Origin: Ornithoclostridium sp944380285
GTDB taxonomy: Bacteria; Bacillota; Clostridia; Christensenellales; UBA3700
Direction: 5' to 3'
DNA: 64,000 nt
NCBI GenBank assembly: GCA_963931165.1
Contig: OZ006985.1
Coordinates: 1,240,001 to 1,304,000 of the forward strand
How positions within the stretch are numbered: the stretch's first letter is position 1; each line of letters opens with the position of its first letter. The notes below the pieces were generated by a model. The model saw nothing but the letters and a program-made list of their open reading frames with translations, searched no databases and was not told the origin of the DNA. The position numbers and the translations under genes were made by a program. This document shows, piece after piece, positions 9,224-15,355 of this stretch.

Positions 9224-9253
9224 GTGACATTTGGGTAGAATATTCTTTATAAT
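9224..9253 (+). promoter_or_regulatory. Promoter of XRE gene, apparently leaderless
   Basis: GTGACA (9224-9229), 18-nt spacer, TATAAT (9248-9253). A start seven bases downstream is 9260, the A of the ATG. No Shine-Dalgarno is visible in the preceding 30 bases. Confidence 0.6.
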
Positions 9254-9259
9254 TATGAT

Positions 9260-9466
9260 ATGGAAAATTTGGGTGAGAAATTGAAATCGCTCCGCATCGA
9301 CCGCGGTTGGACCCAAAGCAAGATGGGGGAGTTGCTCTCGGTATCGCAAGATACGGTGTCGTTGTGGGAACGCAACAAGAGTTTGCCCGATCTCGGCGCA
9401 GTGGTTCGCATTTGCAACGAGTGCGGCGTCTCCGCCGATTGGCTGTTGGGGCTTGAAGAGGATTGA
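9260..9466 (+). CDS. Small XRE-family HTH regulator
   Basis: A 68-residue DNA-binding protein made of a single Cro/C1-type helix-turn-helix. The recognisable sequence GWTQSKMGELLSVSQDTVSLW (helices 2-3, about residues 15-35) and the closing CGVSADWLLGLEE are classic for the family. It has no effector or oligomerisation domain. The gene is alone, with its own promoter and a dyad upstream. The start ATG coincides with the predicted transcription start. Targets are unknown; autoregulation is likely. Confidence 0.88.
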   Translation: MENLGEKLKSLRIDRGWTQSKMGELLSVSQDTVSLWERNKSLPDLGAVVRICNECGVSADWLLGLEED

Positions 9467-9579
9467 CGCTGCCGGCGCGTGTACGCGCATGGTGAGCATC
9501 GCACACTTTCGACCGACTTGACGCGCGGTCGATTTTTAATGCCGCCAAGACGCATCCGAGCTTTGCGCGGTCGACGTCG

Positions 9580-9627
9580 ACAAGAAAACGTACAAGAAAA
9601 CATATAAGAAATCATATAAGTAATGAA
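9580..9627. repeat. Four imperfect 12-bp tandem repeats
   Basis: Units at 9580-9591 (ACAAGAAAACGT), 9592-9603 (ACAAGAAAACAT), 9604-9615 (ATAAGAAATCAT) and 9616-9627 (ATAAGTAATGAA). They lie in the 9467-9724 gap between the XRE gene and the trpB2 promoter, in which I find no gene. They could be regulator half-sites or an unstable microsatellite. Confidence 0.6.
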
Positions 9628-9724
9628 GATTCGACCGGACAAAGTGGCAAGTTGTCCGCAAATATATTGTCGATGCAAATGTTGTCGGCTCTTTCAAAAA
9701 ATCAATATTTTTGTTGTAAAATCG

Positions 9725-9753
9725 TTGACAAACGGTCCGCCTTTTTGTATATT
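9725..9753 (+). promoter_or_regulatory. Promoter of trpB2 leader
   Basis: Consensus TTGACA (9725-9730), 17-nt spacer, TATATT (9748-9753). The predicted start is about 9760, which leaves a leader of about 216 nt before trpB2. A 5' hairpin (AATGCGG / CCGCATT, 9764-9784) opens the transcript. Confidence 0.75.
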
Positions 9754-9825
9754 GATAGTGTCGAATGCGGAGAGGTACCGCATTGACGGACAAGACAAGA
9801 TCAGACGAGATAGGAGTAGACAAGA

Positions 9826-9855
9826 ATGGCACAAGAATACGTTTTTCGATGGTGA
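9826..9855 (+). CDS. Trp leader peptide MAQEYVFRW
   Basis: A nine-codon ORF ending in a Trp codon (TGG 9850-9852) and TGA (9853-9855). AGGAG at 9812-9816 precedes the ATG by nine bases. The stop codon touches the first base of a terminator stem (9856). A ribosome stalled at the Trp codon would cover the 5' arm of that stem and so let RNA polymerase continue into trpB2. This is the logic of a charged-tRNA-sensing attenuator. Only one Trp codon is present, where classic trp leaders have two. Function is inferred from arrangement. Confidence 0.7.
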   Translation: MAQEYVFRW

Positions 9856-9890
9856 CGTTCGGCATTGTCTGCCGGGCGGTTTTTATTTTT
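9856..9890 (+). terminator. Attenuator terminator upstream of trpB2
   Basis: Arms CGTTCGGC (9856-9863) and GCCGGGCG (9871-9878) pair along eight positions, two as G-U, around a seven-base loop. A run of T interrupted by one A follows (9880-9890). It lies 86 bases before the trpB2 start codon. Confidence 0.75.
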
Positions 9891-9975
9891 CGCACCGCTT
9901 GAGTTTGCAAGGCTTTTTTGCCGCAACGGACGCTGTCCGCACGCGCTTTGCGCACAAAACAACGGAGAAACTACT

Positions 9976-11349
9976 ATGAAAGAGAAAATCCCTTACAAAA
10001 TATATTTGAGCGAGGACGAGATCCCCAGGCAATGGATCAACGTCAAGGCGTTCATGAAAGAACAGCACGCGCCCTTCCTCAATCCGGCGACGGGCAAGCC
10101 GTGCACCAAGGACGATCTGCGTCCCGTGTTCTGCGACGAGTTGATCGATCAAGAGCTCGATTGCACGCACAAGTACATCGACATCCCCGAGGAGATCGTC
10201 GACTTCTACAAGATGTACCGTCCCTCGCCGCTCGTTCGGGCATATGTGCTGGAGAAGGCGCTCGGCACACCGGCGAAGATCTACTACAAGTTCGAGGGCA
10301 ACAACACCAGCGGCTCGCACAAGCTCAACAGCGCGGTCGCGCAGGCATACTACGCCAAGAAACAGGGCATCACGTCCGTCACCACCGAGACGGGCGCAGG
10401 ACAATGGGGCACCGCGCTCTCGATGGCGTGCGCGTTCTACGGGCTTGAGTGCAAGGTCTATATGGTCAAGACGTCGTCCGAGCAAAAGCCGCACCGCAAA
10501 GAGGTGATGCGCACCTACGGCGCGACAGTCATCGCGTCGCCGTCAGACACCACCGAGGTCGGGCGCAAGATCCTCGCCGAACATCCCGGCACCGGCGGCT
10601 CGCTGGGCTGCGCGATCTCCGAAGCGATCGAGGTCGCGACCCATACTCCAAATTGCCGCTATGTCTTGGGCAGCGTGCTCGATCATGTGCTTTTGCATCA
10701 ATCGGTGATCGGTCTTGAAGCAAAGGCGGCGCTCGACAAGTACGGCGTCACGCCCGATCTGGTGATCGGATGCGCGGGCGGCGGCTCCAACCTCGGCGGA
10801 CTCATCTCGCCGTTTATGGCGGACAGGCTCGAGGGCAAGACAAACACGCAATTCCTCGCGGTCGAGCCGGCGAGCTGTCCCTCGCTGACGCGCGGCGTCT
10901 ACGCCTACGACTTCTGCGACACCGGCAAGACGACGCCGCTCGCGAAGATGTACACTTTGGGCAGCGGTTTTATGCCGTCTCCCAACCACGCCGGAGGTTT
11001 GCGCTATCATGGCATGAGCCCGGTCGTCTCCAAGCTCTATCACGACGGCTACATCAAGGCTGTCTCCTACGAGCAGACCGCGGTGTTTGAGGCGGCGGAA
11101 AAGTTCGCCCGCACCGAGGGCATTCTGCCCGCACCCGAGTCTTCGCATGCGATCAAAGCCGCGATCGACGAGGCGCTGCGCTGCAAAGAGACGGGCGAAG
11201 AAAAGACCATTCTGTTCGGCTTGACCGGCACCGGCTACTTCGACATGACCGCCTACAAGGCATTCAACGACGGGACGATGACGGACTATATCCCGACTGA
11301 CGAGGATCTTGCCCGCGGTTTTGCGTCCTTGCCCAAGGTCGAGGGGTGA
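9976..11349 (+). CDS. trpB2: Tryptophan synthase beta chain-like protein (TrpB2)
   Basis: A 457-residue PLP enzyme of the TrpB2 clade, which joins indole and L-serine (or phosphoserine) to make tryptophan. The PLP-lysine segment NTSGSHKLNSAVAQAYYAKK, the ETGAGQWG motif and the glycine-rich phosphate loop CAGGGSNLGG are all present. The N-terminal extension (KIYLSEDEIPRQWINVKAF) is typical of TrpB2 rather than TrpB1. No trpA, trpC or other trp gene is near, as is usual for stand-alone TrpB2, which suggests indole salvage. The ATG at 9976 is preferred because GGAGAAA lies nine bases upstream; a longer frame from 9865 runs through the terminator. Regulation is probably by the leader described at 9826-9890. 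Confidence 0.93.
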   Translation: MKEKIPYKIYLSEDEIPRQWINVKAFMKEQHAPFLNPATGKPCTKDDLRPVFCDELIDQELDCTHKYIDIPEEIVDFYKMYRPSPLVRAYVLEKALGTPAKIYYKFEGNNTSGSHKLNSAVAQAYYAKKQGITSVTTETGAGQWGTALSMACAFYGLECKVYMVKTSSEQKPHRKEVMRTYGATVIASPSDTTEVGRKILAEHPGTGGSLGCAISEAIEVATHTPNCRYVLGSVLDHVLLHQSVIGLEAKAALDKYGVTPDLVIGCAGGGSNLGGLISPFMADRLEGKTNTQFLAVEPASCPSLTRGVYAYDFCDTGKTTPLAKMYTLGSGFMPSPNHAGGLRYHGMSPVVSKLYHDGYIKAVSYEQTAVFEAAEKFARTEGILPAPESSHAIKAAIDEALRCKETGEEKTILFGLTGTGYFDMTAYKAFNDGTMTDYIPTDEDLARGFASLPKVEG

Positions 11350-11970
11350 GGACAAGGTTTTGACGGCGGCTTTTACGCAGGGGCTTCACCCCGCCGCTTG
11401 CTAAGCCATAAAGGATTGACCATTTCAGTTCCGCGCTCCCTTTGGGGCGCGGCTTTCATTCACCGCTTTGGCGTCAAACGGCGAATAACGGCACATCTTG
11501 GCGTCTCATCTGCGCGTCTCGGGCGCGGGTCACGGGCAGGAGCCCGGTTGGGCCGCGCCTCTCGCGCTTGTTCGCCGCCAACCTGCACCGTTCTTCGCCG
11601 TTTGATAAAACTCGTTTGGGCATCTTTGCGCCTCTCGGAACGCTCAGGTACCATTGAGGTACACCTCGCAACCATTTCGGCGCAAATCTGCACCAAGTCG
11701 CTCGCTTAAAGCTGCTTGGTTGCGTGTATCTAATCGGTTCTTTGACAGCTATTTATAAGGTTACTATCCGCATATTAAAGGTCAAAACGAAGGTTACTTT
11801 TATGGACAAAGTTACAACCGCGCAAATTCATCCCGAAATAGCGTGCTCAAAACTGCTACGCACCGACAAAAAATTCCGACGGCAAAACGCCGTCGGATAT
11901 TTTTATGTCGGCTTGTCCTCACCCCTCGCCCTTGGGCTTATATGGGCTTGGTTGTGGTAGTAATAATGAT
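11350..11970 (+). repeat. Dispersed repeat family R1, copy 1
   Basis: A noncoding stretch beginning GGACAAGGTT directly after the trpB2 stop. It matches a second copy at 18970-19450 over most of its length, including the segments TTCCGCGCTCCCTTTGGGGC, GGTACCATTGAGGTACACCT and GACAAAGTTACAACCGCGCA. Copy 1 has an extra internal block of about 130 bases (roughly 11470-11605) that copy 2 lacks. Its tail holds a strong hairpin at 11875-11897. The 300 bases from there to the transposon (to 12255) share only short patches with the 19.8-kb region. No convincing protein gene is present. Confidence 0.75.
11875..11905 (+). terminator. Hairpin terminator within R1 copy 1
   Basis: Nine-base arms TCCGACGGC (11875-11883) and GCCGTCGGA (11889-11897), loop AAAAC, then a T-rich tail. 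An outer pairing CCGACA / TGTCGG brackets it. It probably ends trpB2 transcription. Confidence 0.6.
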
Positions 11971-12275
11971 AGCTACGCACCGATAAATCGTTTTTGGACG
12001 CATTCTTGCTCGCCGCCATTGGGCTTTTTGTTGGCTTGGTTCTATGCCGTAACAGAGGATAAGCGCTCTATGACAGCGCGCTCCCATAACGTTGCCGAGG
12101 GCAACATTTTACGCTTGTGCGACGCGCAAGCATTTCACGCGGCGGTCAAACGACCGCCGTATTTCATGTTTGCGCGACAGCGCAGACATTTCACCGCCGG
12201 GCGCAGCTTGACCGGCTTGTCCTCGCTCTTGGCTTATTTTATTAAGAATATGTAAGGCTCTGTCACAACAAATGG

Positions 12276-12304
12276 TTGATTTTTGACGAGAAATAGCGTA
12301 TAAT
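12276..12304 (+). promoter_or_regulatory. Transposon promoter
   Basis: TTGATT (12276-12281), 17-nt spacer, TATAAT (12299-12304). The -35 overlaps the inner edge of the left inverted repeat, so transposase binding could repress it. It probably drives both transposase and lnu(C). Confidence 0.6.
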
Positions 12305-12343
12305 AATAGTAAGAAACAGTACCACCGAAGGAGGTAATTGGAT

Positions 12344-13381
12344 ATGCCTACTATCAAAGACGCATTAGATATTATCGGTAAGTTGACTGTCGCAGAGCAG
12401 GAAAGCCTTAAAACAATGCTTTTAAGTCCTGCCTTTGTAAAGTCTTTGAATATTGAAGATTTCGTAGCAAAGGAACGCTTTGCAAATGGTCGTGTATGCC
12501 CTCTTTGTGGCTGTATCCATGTGGTTCGCAATGGTCATCGTAAAGATGGCACACAGCGATATGTATGTAAGGATTGTGGCAAGTCCTTCGTGATTGCTAC
12601 GAACTCCATTGTGTCTGGTACAAGAAAAGACTTGTCCGTGTGGGAGCAGTACATTGATTGTATGATGAATGGCTTATCCATTCGTAAGACTGCTGTTGCT
12701 TGTGGGATTCACAGAAACACCGCATTCCTTTGGAGACACAAGATTTTGGATGCACTTCAGAATATGGCAGACGATGTTACCCTTGACGGCATTATTGAGG
12801 CTGACGAAACTTTTTTCGCCATCTCGTACAAGGGCAATCATAGCAAGAGTAAGACATTTGCTATGCCACGCAAGGCTCATAAGCGTGGTCATTCTACACA
12901 TATCAGAGGCTTGTCCCAAGAAAAGGTATGTGTTCCTTGTGCGGTTAATAGGAATGGCTTGTCTATCTCCAAGATTACGAATACTGGTAGAGTTTCTACA
13001 AGAGATTTACATCATATTTATGATGGTAGGATTAAGACCAATTCCACTCTTGTTACGGACAAGATGAACTCCTATGTGAGATTTACAAATGCCAATGGTA
13101 TTGACCTTGTGCAGTTAAAGACTGGCAAAGCCAAGAAAGGCATTTATAATATCCAACATATCAATAGCTACCATAGCCAGCTAAAGAGGTTTATGCGTGG
13201 CTTTAACGGTGTTTCTACCAAGTATCTGAACAACTATCTTGTGTGGAATAACCTTGTAAATTACGCCAAAGAAAGCGACATGGAGAAAAGGAACATCTTC
13301 TTAACTTTTGTTTTGGCAACATTGAAAACTGCTAAATGCAGAGATTTATCAAACAGACCAGCAGTTCCTCTGGTCGCCTAA
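12344..13381 (+). CDS. tnp: IS1595-family transposase (ISXO2-like)
   Basis: A 345-residue DDE-type transposase. It has an N-terminal zinc ribbon (CPLCGC at about residues 49-54 and CKDCGK about 73-78), a helix-turn-helix region (SIRKTAVACGIHRNTAFLWR), and the catalytic domain with EADETFF, LVTDKMNSY and the family signature NSYHSQLKRFMRGFNGVSTK. The ATG at 12344 is chosen because AAGGAGGT ends eight bases upstream; a TTG at 12338 would be too close to it. The frame is intact, so the element may still be active. Confidence 0.95.
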   Translation: MPTIKDALDIIGKLTVAEQESLKTMLLSPAFVKSLNIEDFVAKERFANGRVCPLCGCIHVVRNGHRKDGTQRYVCKDCGKSFVIATNSIVSGTRKDLSVWEQYIDCMMNGLSIRKTAVACGIHRNTAFLWRHKILDALQNMADDVTLDGIIEADETFFAISYKGNHSKSKTFAMPRKAHKRGHSTHIRGLSQEKVCVPCAVNRNGLSISKITNTGRVSTRDLHHIYDGRIKTNSTLVTDKMNSYVRFTNANGIDLVQLKTGKAKKGIYNIQHINSYHSQLKRFMRGFNGVSTKYLNNYLVWNNLVNYAKESDMEKRNIFLTFVLATLKTAKCRDLSNRPAVPLVA

Positions 13382-13404
13382 TTAGAATTTGTGGAGATGA
13401 TAAG

Positions 13405-13899
13405 ATGGTCAATATAACAGATGTAAAACAGATTCTTCAATTTGCAATAGATGCGGAGATTAAAGTCTTTCTTGATGGTGGCTGGGGTGTAGATGCTCTT
13501 CTTGGATATCAGTCAAGAGCCCATAATGATATTGACATTTTTGTAGAAAAGAACGATTATCAGAACTTTATAGAAATAATGAAAGCTAATGGCTTTTATG
13601 AGATTAAGATGGAATATACAACATTGAACCATACTGTATGGGAAGATTTGAAAAACAGAATTATTGATTTGCATTGTTTTGAATATACGGACGAAGGTGA
13701 AATTCTTTATGATGGGGATTGTTTTCCGGTAGAAACTTTTTCGGGTAAAGGAAGAATTGAGGAAATAGAGGTTTCCTGTATTGAACCATATAGTCAAGTA
13801 ATGTTCCATCTGGGATACGAGTTTGATGAAAATGATGCACATGATGTGAAGTTATTGTGTGAGACATTTCATATCGAAATTCCAAATGAGTATAGATAA
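13405..13899 (+). CDS. lnu(C): Lincosamide nucleotidyltransferase Lnu(C)
   Basis: A 164-residue enzyme that inactivates lincosamides such as lincomycin by transferring a nucleotide. The nucleotidyltransferase fold is shown by FLDGGWGVDALLGYQSRAHN with the metal-binding DID just after (NDIDIFV). Length equals the Lnu(C) I know and the sequence agrees with it by memory; a close Lnu relative cannot be excluded without a search. Start ATG 13405 has GGAG upstream. It begins 24 bases after the transposase stop and probably shares its transcript. Its AT-rich codons differ from the host. Confidence 0.92.
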   Translation: MVNITDVKQILQFAIDAEIKVFLDGGWGVDALLGYQSRAHNDIDIFVEKNDYQNFIEIMKANGFYEIKMEYTTLNHTVWEDLKNRIIDLHCFEYTDEGEILYDGDCFPVETFSGKGRIEEIEVSCIEPYSQVMFHLGYEFDENDAHDVKLLCETFHIEIPNEYR

Positions 13900-14089
13900 C
13901 TGCAAATAACAGTTTGTAGGGGAGTTCTGATACTCCCCTATAAAAATGGCTATTTATCAACTGTTTGTTGTGACATAGCCATATGTAAAATAACTAGTAT
14001 TGCCGCGACGCAAAGCGAGCGCGGAACAGAGAAGGATAGGCGCGTAAAATTTATCGTTCAAATCAAGGTTTTCATTTCTGCCTTATTGT

Positions 14090-14118
14090 TTGACATACAG
14101 TGTTTTATGCAATATAAT
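14090..14118 (+). promoter_or_regulatory. Consensus promoter of short RNA unit 1
   Basis: Perfect TTGACA (14090-14095), 17-nt spacer, perfect TATAAT (14113-14118). The predicted start is 14125. Confidence 0.8.
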
Positions 14119-14125
14119 ATCTACG

Positions 14126-14179
14126 ATGCTTAGTCGGCGTGTTCCGACCGGACAAACAATGTCTAACACGCATCATTAA
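14126..14179 (+). CDS. Candidate leader peptide MLSRRVPTGQTMSNTHH
   Basis: A 17-residue ORF, basic at the start, with no Shine-Dalgarno and an ATG one base from the predicted transcription start. TAA at 14177-14179 lies within the terminator stem. Translation, if it occurs, would be leaderless and would compete with terminator folding. Coding status is uncertain. Confidence 0.35.
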   Translation: MLSRRVPTGQTMSNTHH

Positions 14180-14208
14180 AGGGTAACGATTGTTGCCCTT
14201 TAATTTTT
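14176..14208 (+). terminator. Terminator of short RNA unit 1
   Basis: A 12-base stem with one U-G pair (TTAAAGGG-U-AAC with GTT-G-CCCTTTAA, 14176-14203), loop GATT, followed by five T. Confidence 0.8.
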
Positions 14209-14338
14209 ACTCCGAATTTTCCTTATATTCGCTCCGGTCACAATACGATTTCGCGCCAAATATTTTCCTTGCGGTCGTCTTAGATCGGAAGGCGGCAAAA
14301 GCATATAAAAATTTTACAAAAAATATGCGTGCAACCTC

Positions 14339-14367
14339 TTGACAAATATTTTAGGCGGAACTATAAT
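14339..14367 (+). promoter_or_regulatory. Consensus promoter of short RNA unit 2
   Basis: Perfect TTGACA (14339-14344), 17-nt spacer, perfect TATAAT (14362-14367). The predicted start at 14374 falls at the foot of a nine-base-pair hairpin (14373-14399). Confidence 0.8.
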
Positions 14368-14372
14368 ATGCG

Positions 14373-14399
14373 CGGATCAAGGGAAGGACGCTTGATCCG
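14373..14399 (+). promoter_or_regulatory. 5' hairpin of short RNA unit 2
   Basis: Perfect arms CGGATCAAG (14373-14381) and CTTGATCCG (14391-14399), nine-base loop, right at the predicted 5' end. Such hairpins often protect mRNA from degradation. It ends 12 bases before the ribosome-binding site. Confidence 0.6.
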
Positions 14400-14424
14400 G
14401 ACAACTTAATAAGGAGGTGAGTGT

Positions 14425-14490
14425 ATGAAATTTATGCGCACTCTCGTCAAGTACGTCAGAGAGCACGGGCTTTACATCAAGCTCTGGTAA
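14425..14490 (+). CDS. 21-residue basic peptide, strongly expressed layout
   Basis: A short ORF that starts MKFMRTLVKYV and ends GLYIKLW. It has five Lys/Arg, one Glu and alternating hydrophobic residues, so it could form an amphipathic helix; the last codon is Trp. A perfect AAGGAGGT (14411-14418) lies six bases before the ATG, a consensus promoter precedes it and an intrinsic terminator follows at 14517. It forms its own transcription unit of about 170 nt. I do not recognise a family. It could be a membrane-active peptide, a type I toxin, a signal, or a leader peptide whose terminator is an attenuator. Confidence 0.65.
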   Translation: MKFMRTLVKYVREHGLYIKLW

Positions 14491-14516
14491 GGGGACGACG
14501 TACGAAAGTTGTGAGG

Positions 14517-14545
14517 CAATGCTGAATAAGCATTGTATTTTTTTT
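14517..14545 (+). terminator. Terminator of short RNA unit 2
   Basis: Seven-base stem CAATGCT (14517-14523) / AGCATTG (14529-14535), five-base loop, then TA and eight T. Confidence 0.8.
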
Positions 14546-14564
14546 GCCTTTTTTATTTTTTTAG

Positions 14565-14910
14565 GGGACACCCGAAAATAACGCTCCGCTGCTTTGAGGG
14601 GGCACCATTTTGCTTGTCGCTTGAATCAAAGGCTCGCCGAATGGCGTTCCTTTTTCATACAAGCGGCAAAATGGTTCCCCCTCAATACTCCCCCTCCGAC
14701 ACGACAAGCGCTCGCTCACCGCTCGCGGTCGTGCAAAGTGCGCCTTGCCAAAAGCGCGGTTTTGGCGCGGCGCGTTATCAAGTCGCGCGAGAAGCGCGGT
14801 TGGGCGAGATGGTAATCGATGATTTGCTTTCTTAACGAAAGTTTGTCTTTAGCTTTATTATGCCGCTTTTAGGGGCAACTCAAAAAATAACGTTTCTCAT
14901 ACTCGCTGTT
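14565..14910 (+). repeat. Dispersed repeat family R2, copy a
   Basis: A noncoding repeat related to copies at about 46890-47200, 47290-47545 (both reversed) and 61500-61740 (reversed). Shared blocks include CTCCCCCTCCGACACGACAA, GCGCTCGCTCACCGCTC and TCGCGCGAGAAGCGCGGTT. A hairpin with arms GCCAAAA (14747-14753) and TTTTGGC (14760-14766) carries the family loop core GCGCGG. The tail to about 14910 resembles the outer end of copy c. The rest of the gap up to 15290 is AT-rich with no gene I can support. Confidence 0.65.
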
Positions 14911-15293
14911 TTCGGGTTTCGCCGCGTGGCGGCAGCAGAGTTGGGGGGAAGTTGCTTTGTGCTCTTGATCGTGGCTTTGGTTTGAGCGGTATATTCCGGA
15001 ACGGCTCAGCGGAGTGGTTGATGTCAAGCAAAAGTGAGAATGAAGGAGAGATGATTTGAGGCAAAGCAAATTTGTCGCGGAAAAGTTTTTCGATCGGAGA
15101 TTTTTTATGCGGTAAAAATATTTTTTTGTTTGAAAAAGATTGATATTTTCATGCTTTTATGCCGCAATACCGTGCGCTAGTTCGACGTATTATCAATGTA
15201 TATCAATTTATTTCGAATATAATATGATATCTTTACACGCGGAAACGACGAAAAGTTTGTCCAAAAAATCCATAAAAATTTTTGCCGAGGGTA

Positions 15294-15322
15294 TTGAAAA
15301 ACGCTTTACTTTATAGTATAGT
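15294..15322 (+). promoter_or_regulatory. Promoter of pit operon
   Basis: TTGAAA (15294-15299), 17-nt spacer, TATAGT (15317-15322). The leader before the ATG at 15356 is about 27 nt. Confidence 0.6.
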
Positions 15323-15355
15323 ATATACATAAAAAGTAATACAAGGCGCGCAGGG

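Larger units (their letters stand above)
12248..13988. mobile_element. IS1595-family transposon with lnu(C) (MTnSag1-like)
   Basis: A complete element of 1725 bp (12256-13980) bounded by 25-bp imperfect inverted repeats: GGCTCTGTCACAACAAATGG at the left end and, reading in from the right, GGCTATGTCACAACAAACAG (3 of 25 differ). It is flanked by perfect 8-bp duplications ATATGTAA at 12248-12255 and 13981-13988, the target-site size known for IS1595-family elements. Inside are a transposase and lnu(C) in the same direction. The interior is clearly AT-richer than the host genes. From memory, size, gene pair and ends fit MTnSag1, first described in Streptococcus agalactiae. The intact ends and duplication indicate a recent insertion. 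Confidence 0.93.
14125..14208 (+). ncRNA. Short structured RNA with 17-codon ORF and terminator
   Basis: An 84-nt transcript is bounded by a perfect promoter and a strong terminator. The RNA can pair GATGC/GCATC, GTGTT/AACAC and GACA/TGTC, or alternatively GTCGG/CCGAC, so two folds compete. It also contains an ORF, MLSRRVPTGQTMSNTHH (14126-14179), whose ATG is the second base of the predicted RNA and whose stop sits inside the terminator stem. Short ORF plus terminator is the layout of a ribosome-sensing attenuator, for instance of antibiotic resistance genes. No resistance gene lies downstream in the window. It may instead be a free small RNA. Confidence 0.55.

Noticed and set aside
9771..9784. 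T-box sequence (GGTACCGC) in the trpB2 leader
   Set aside because: It lies at the 5' end of the leader as part of a small hairpin, far from the terminator, and no Stem I precedes it.
9865..9975. Longer N-terminus for TrpB2
   Set aside because: It would be translated from the attenuator terminator; ATG 9976 has GGAGAAA and matches family N-termini.
11398..11960. Protein genes inside R1 (for example the frame starting MDKVTTAQIH in both copies)
   Set aside because: The frame is shared only up to the hairpin, then diverges completely between copies; the conserved feature is the hairpin, not the protein.
14869..15069. 66-residue minus-strand ORF
   Set aside because: Overlaps repeat R2 material, has low-complexity Ser/His composition and no recognisable start signals.
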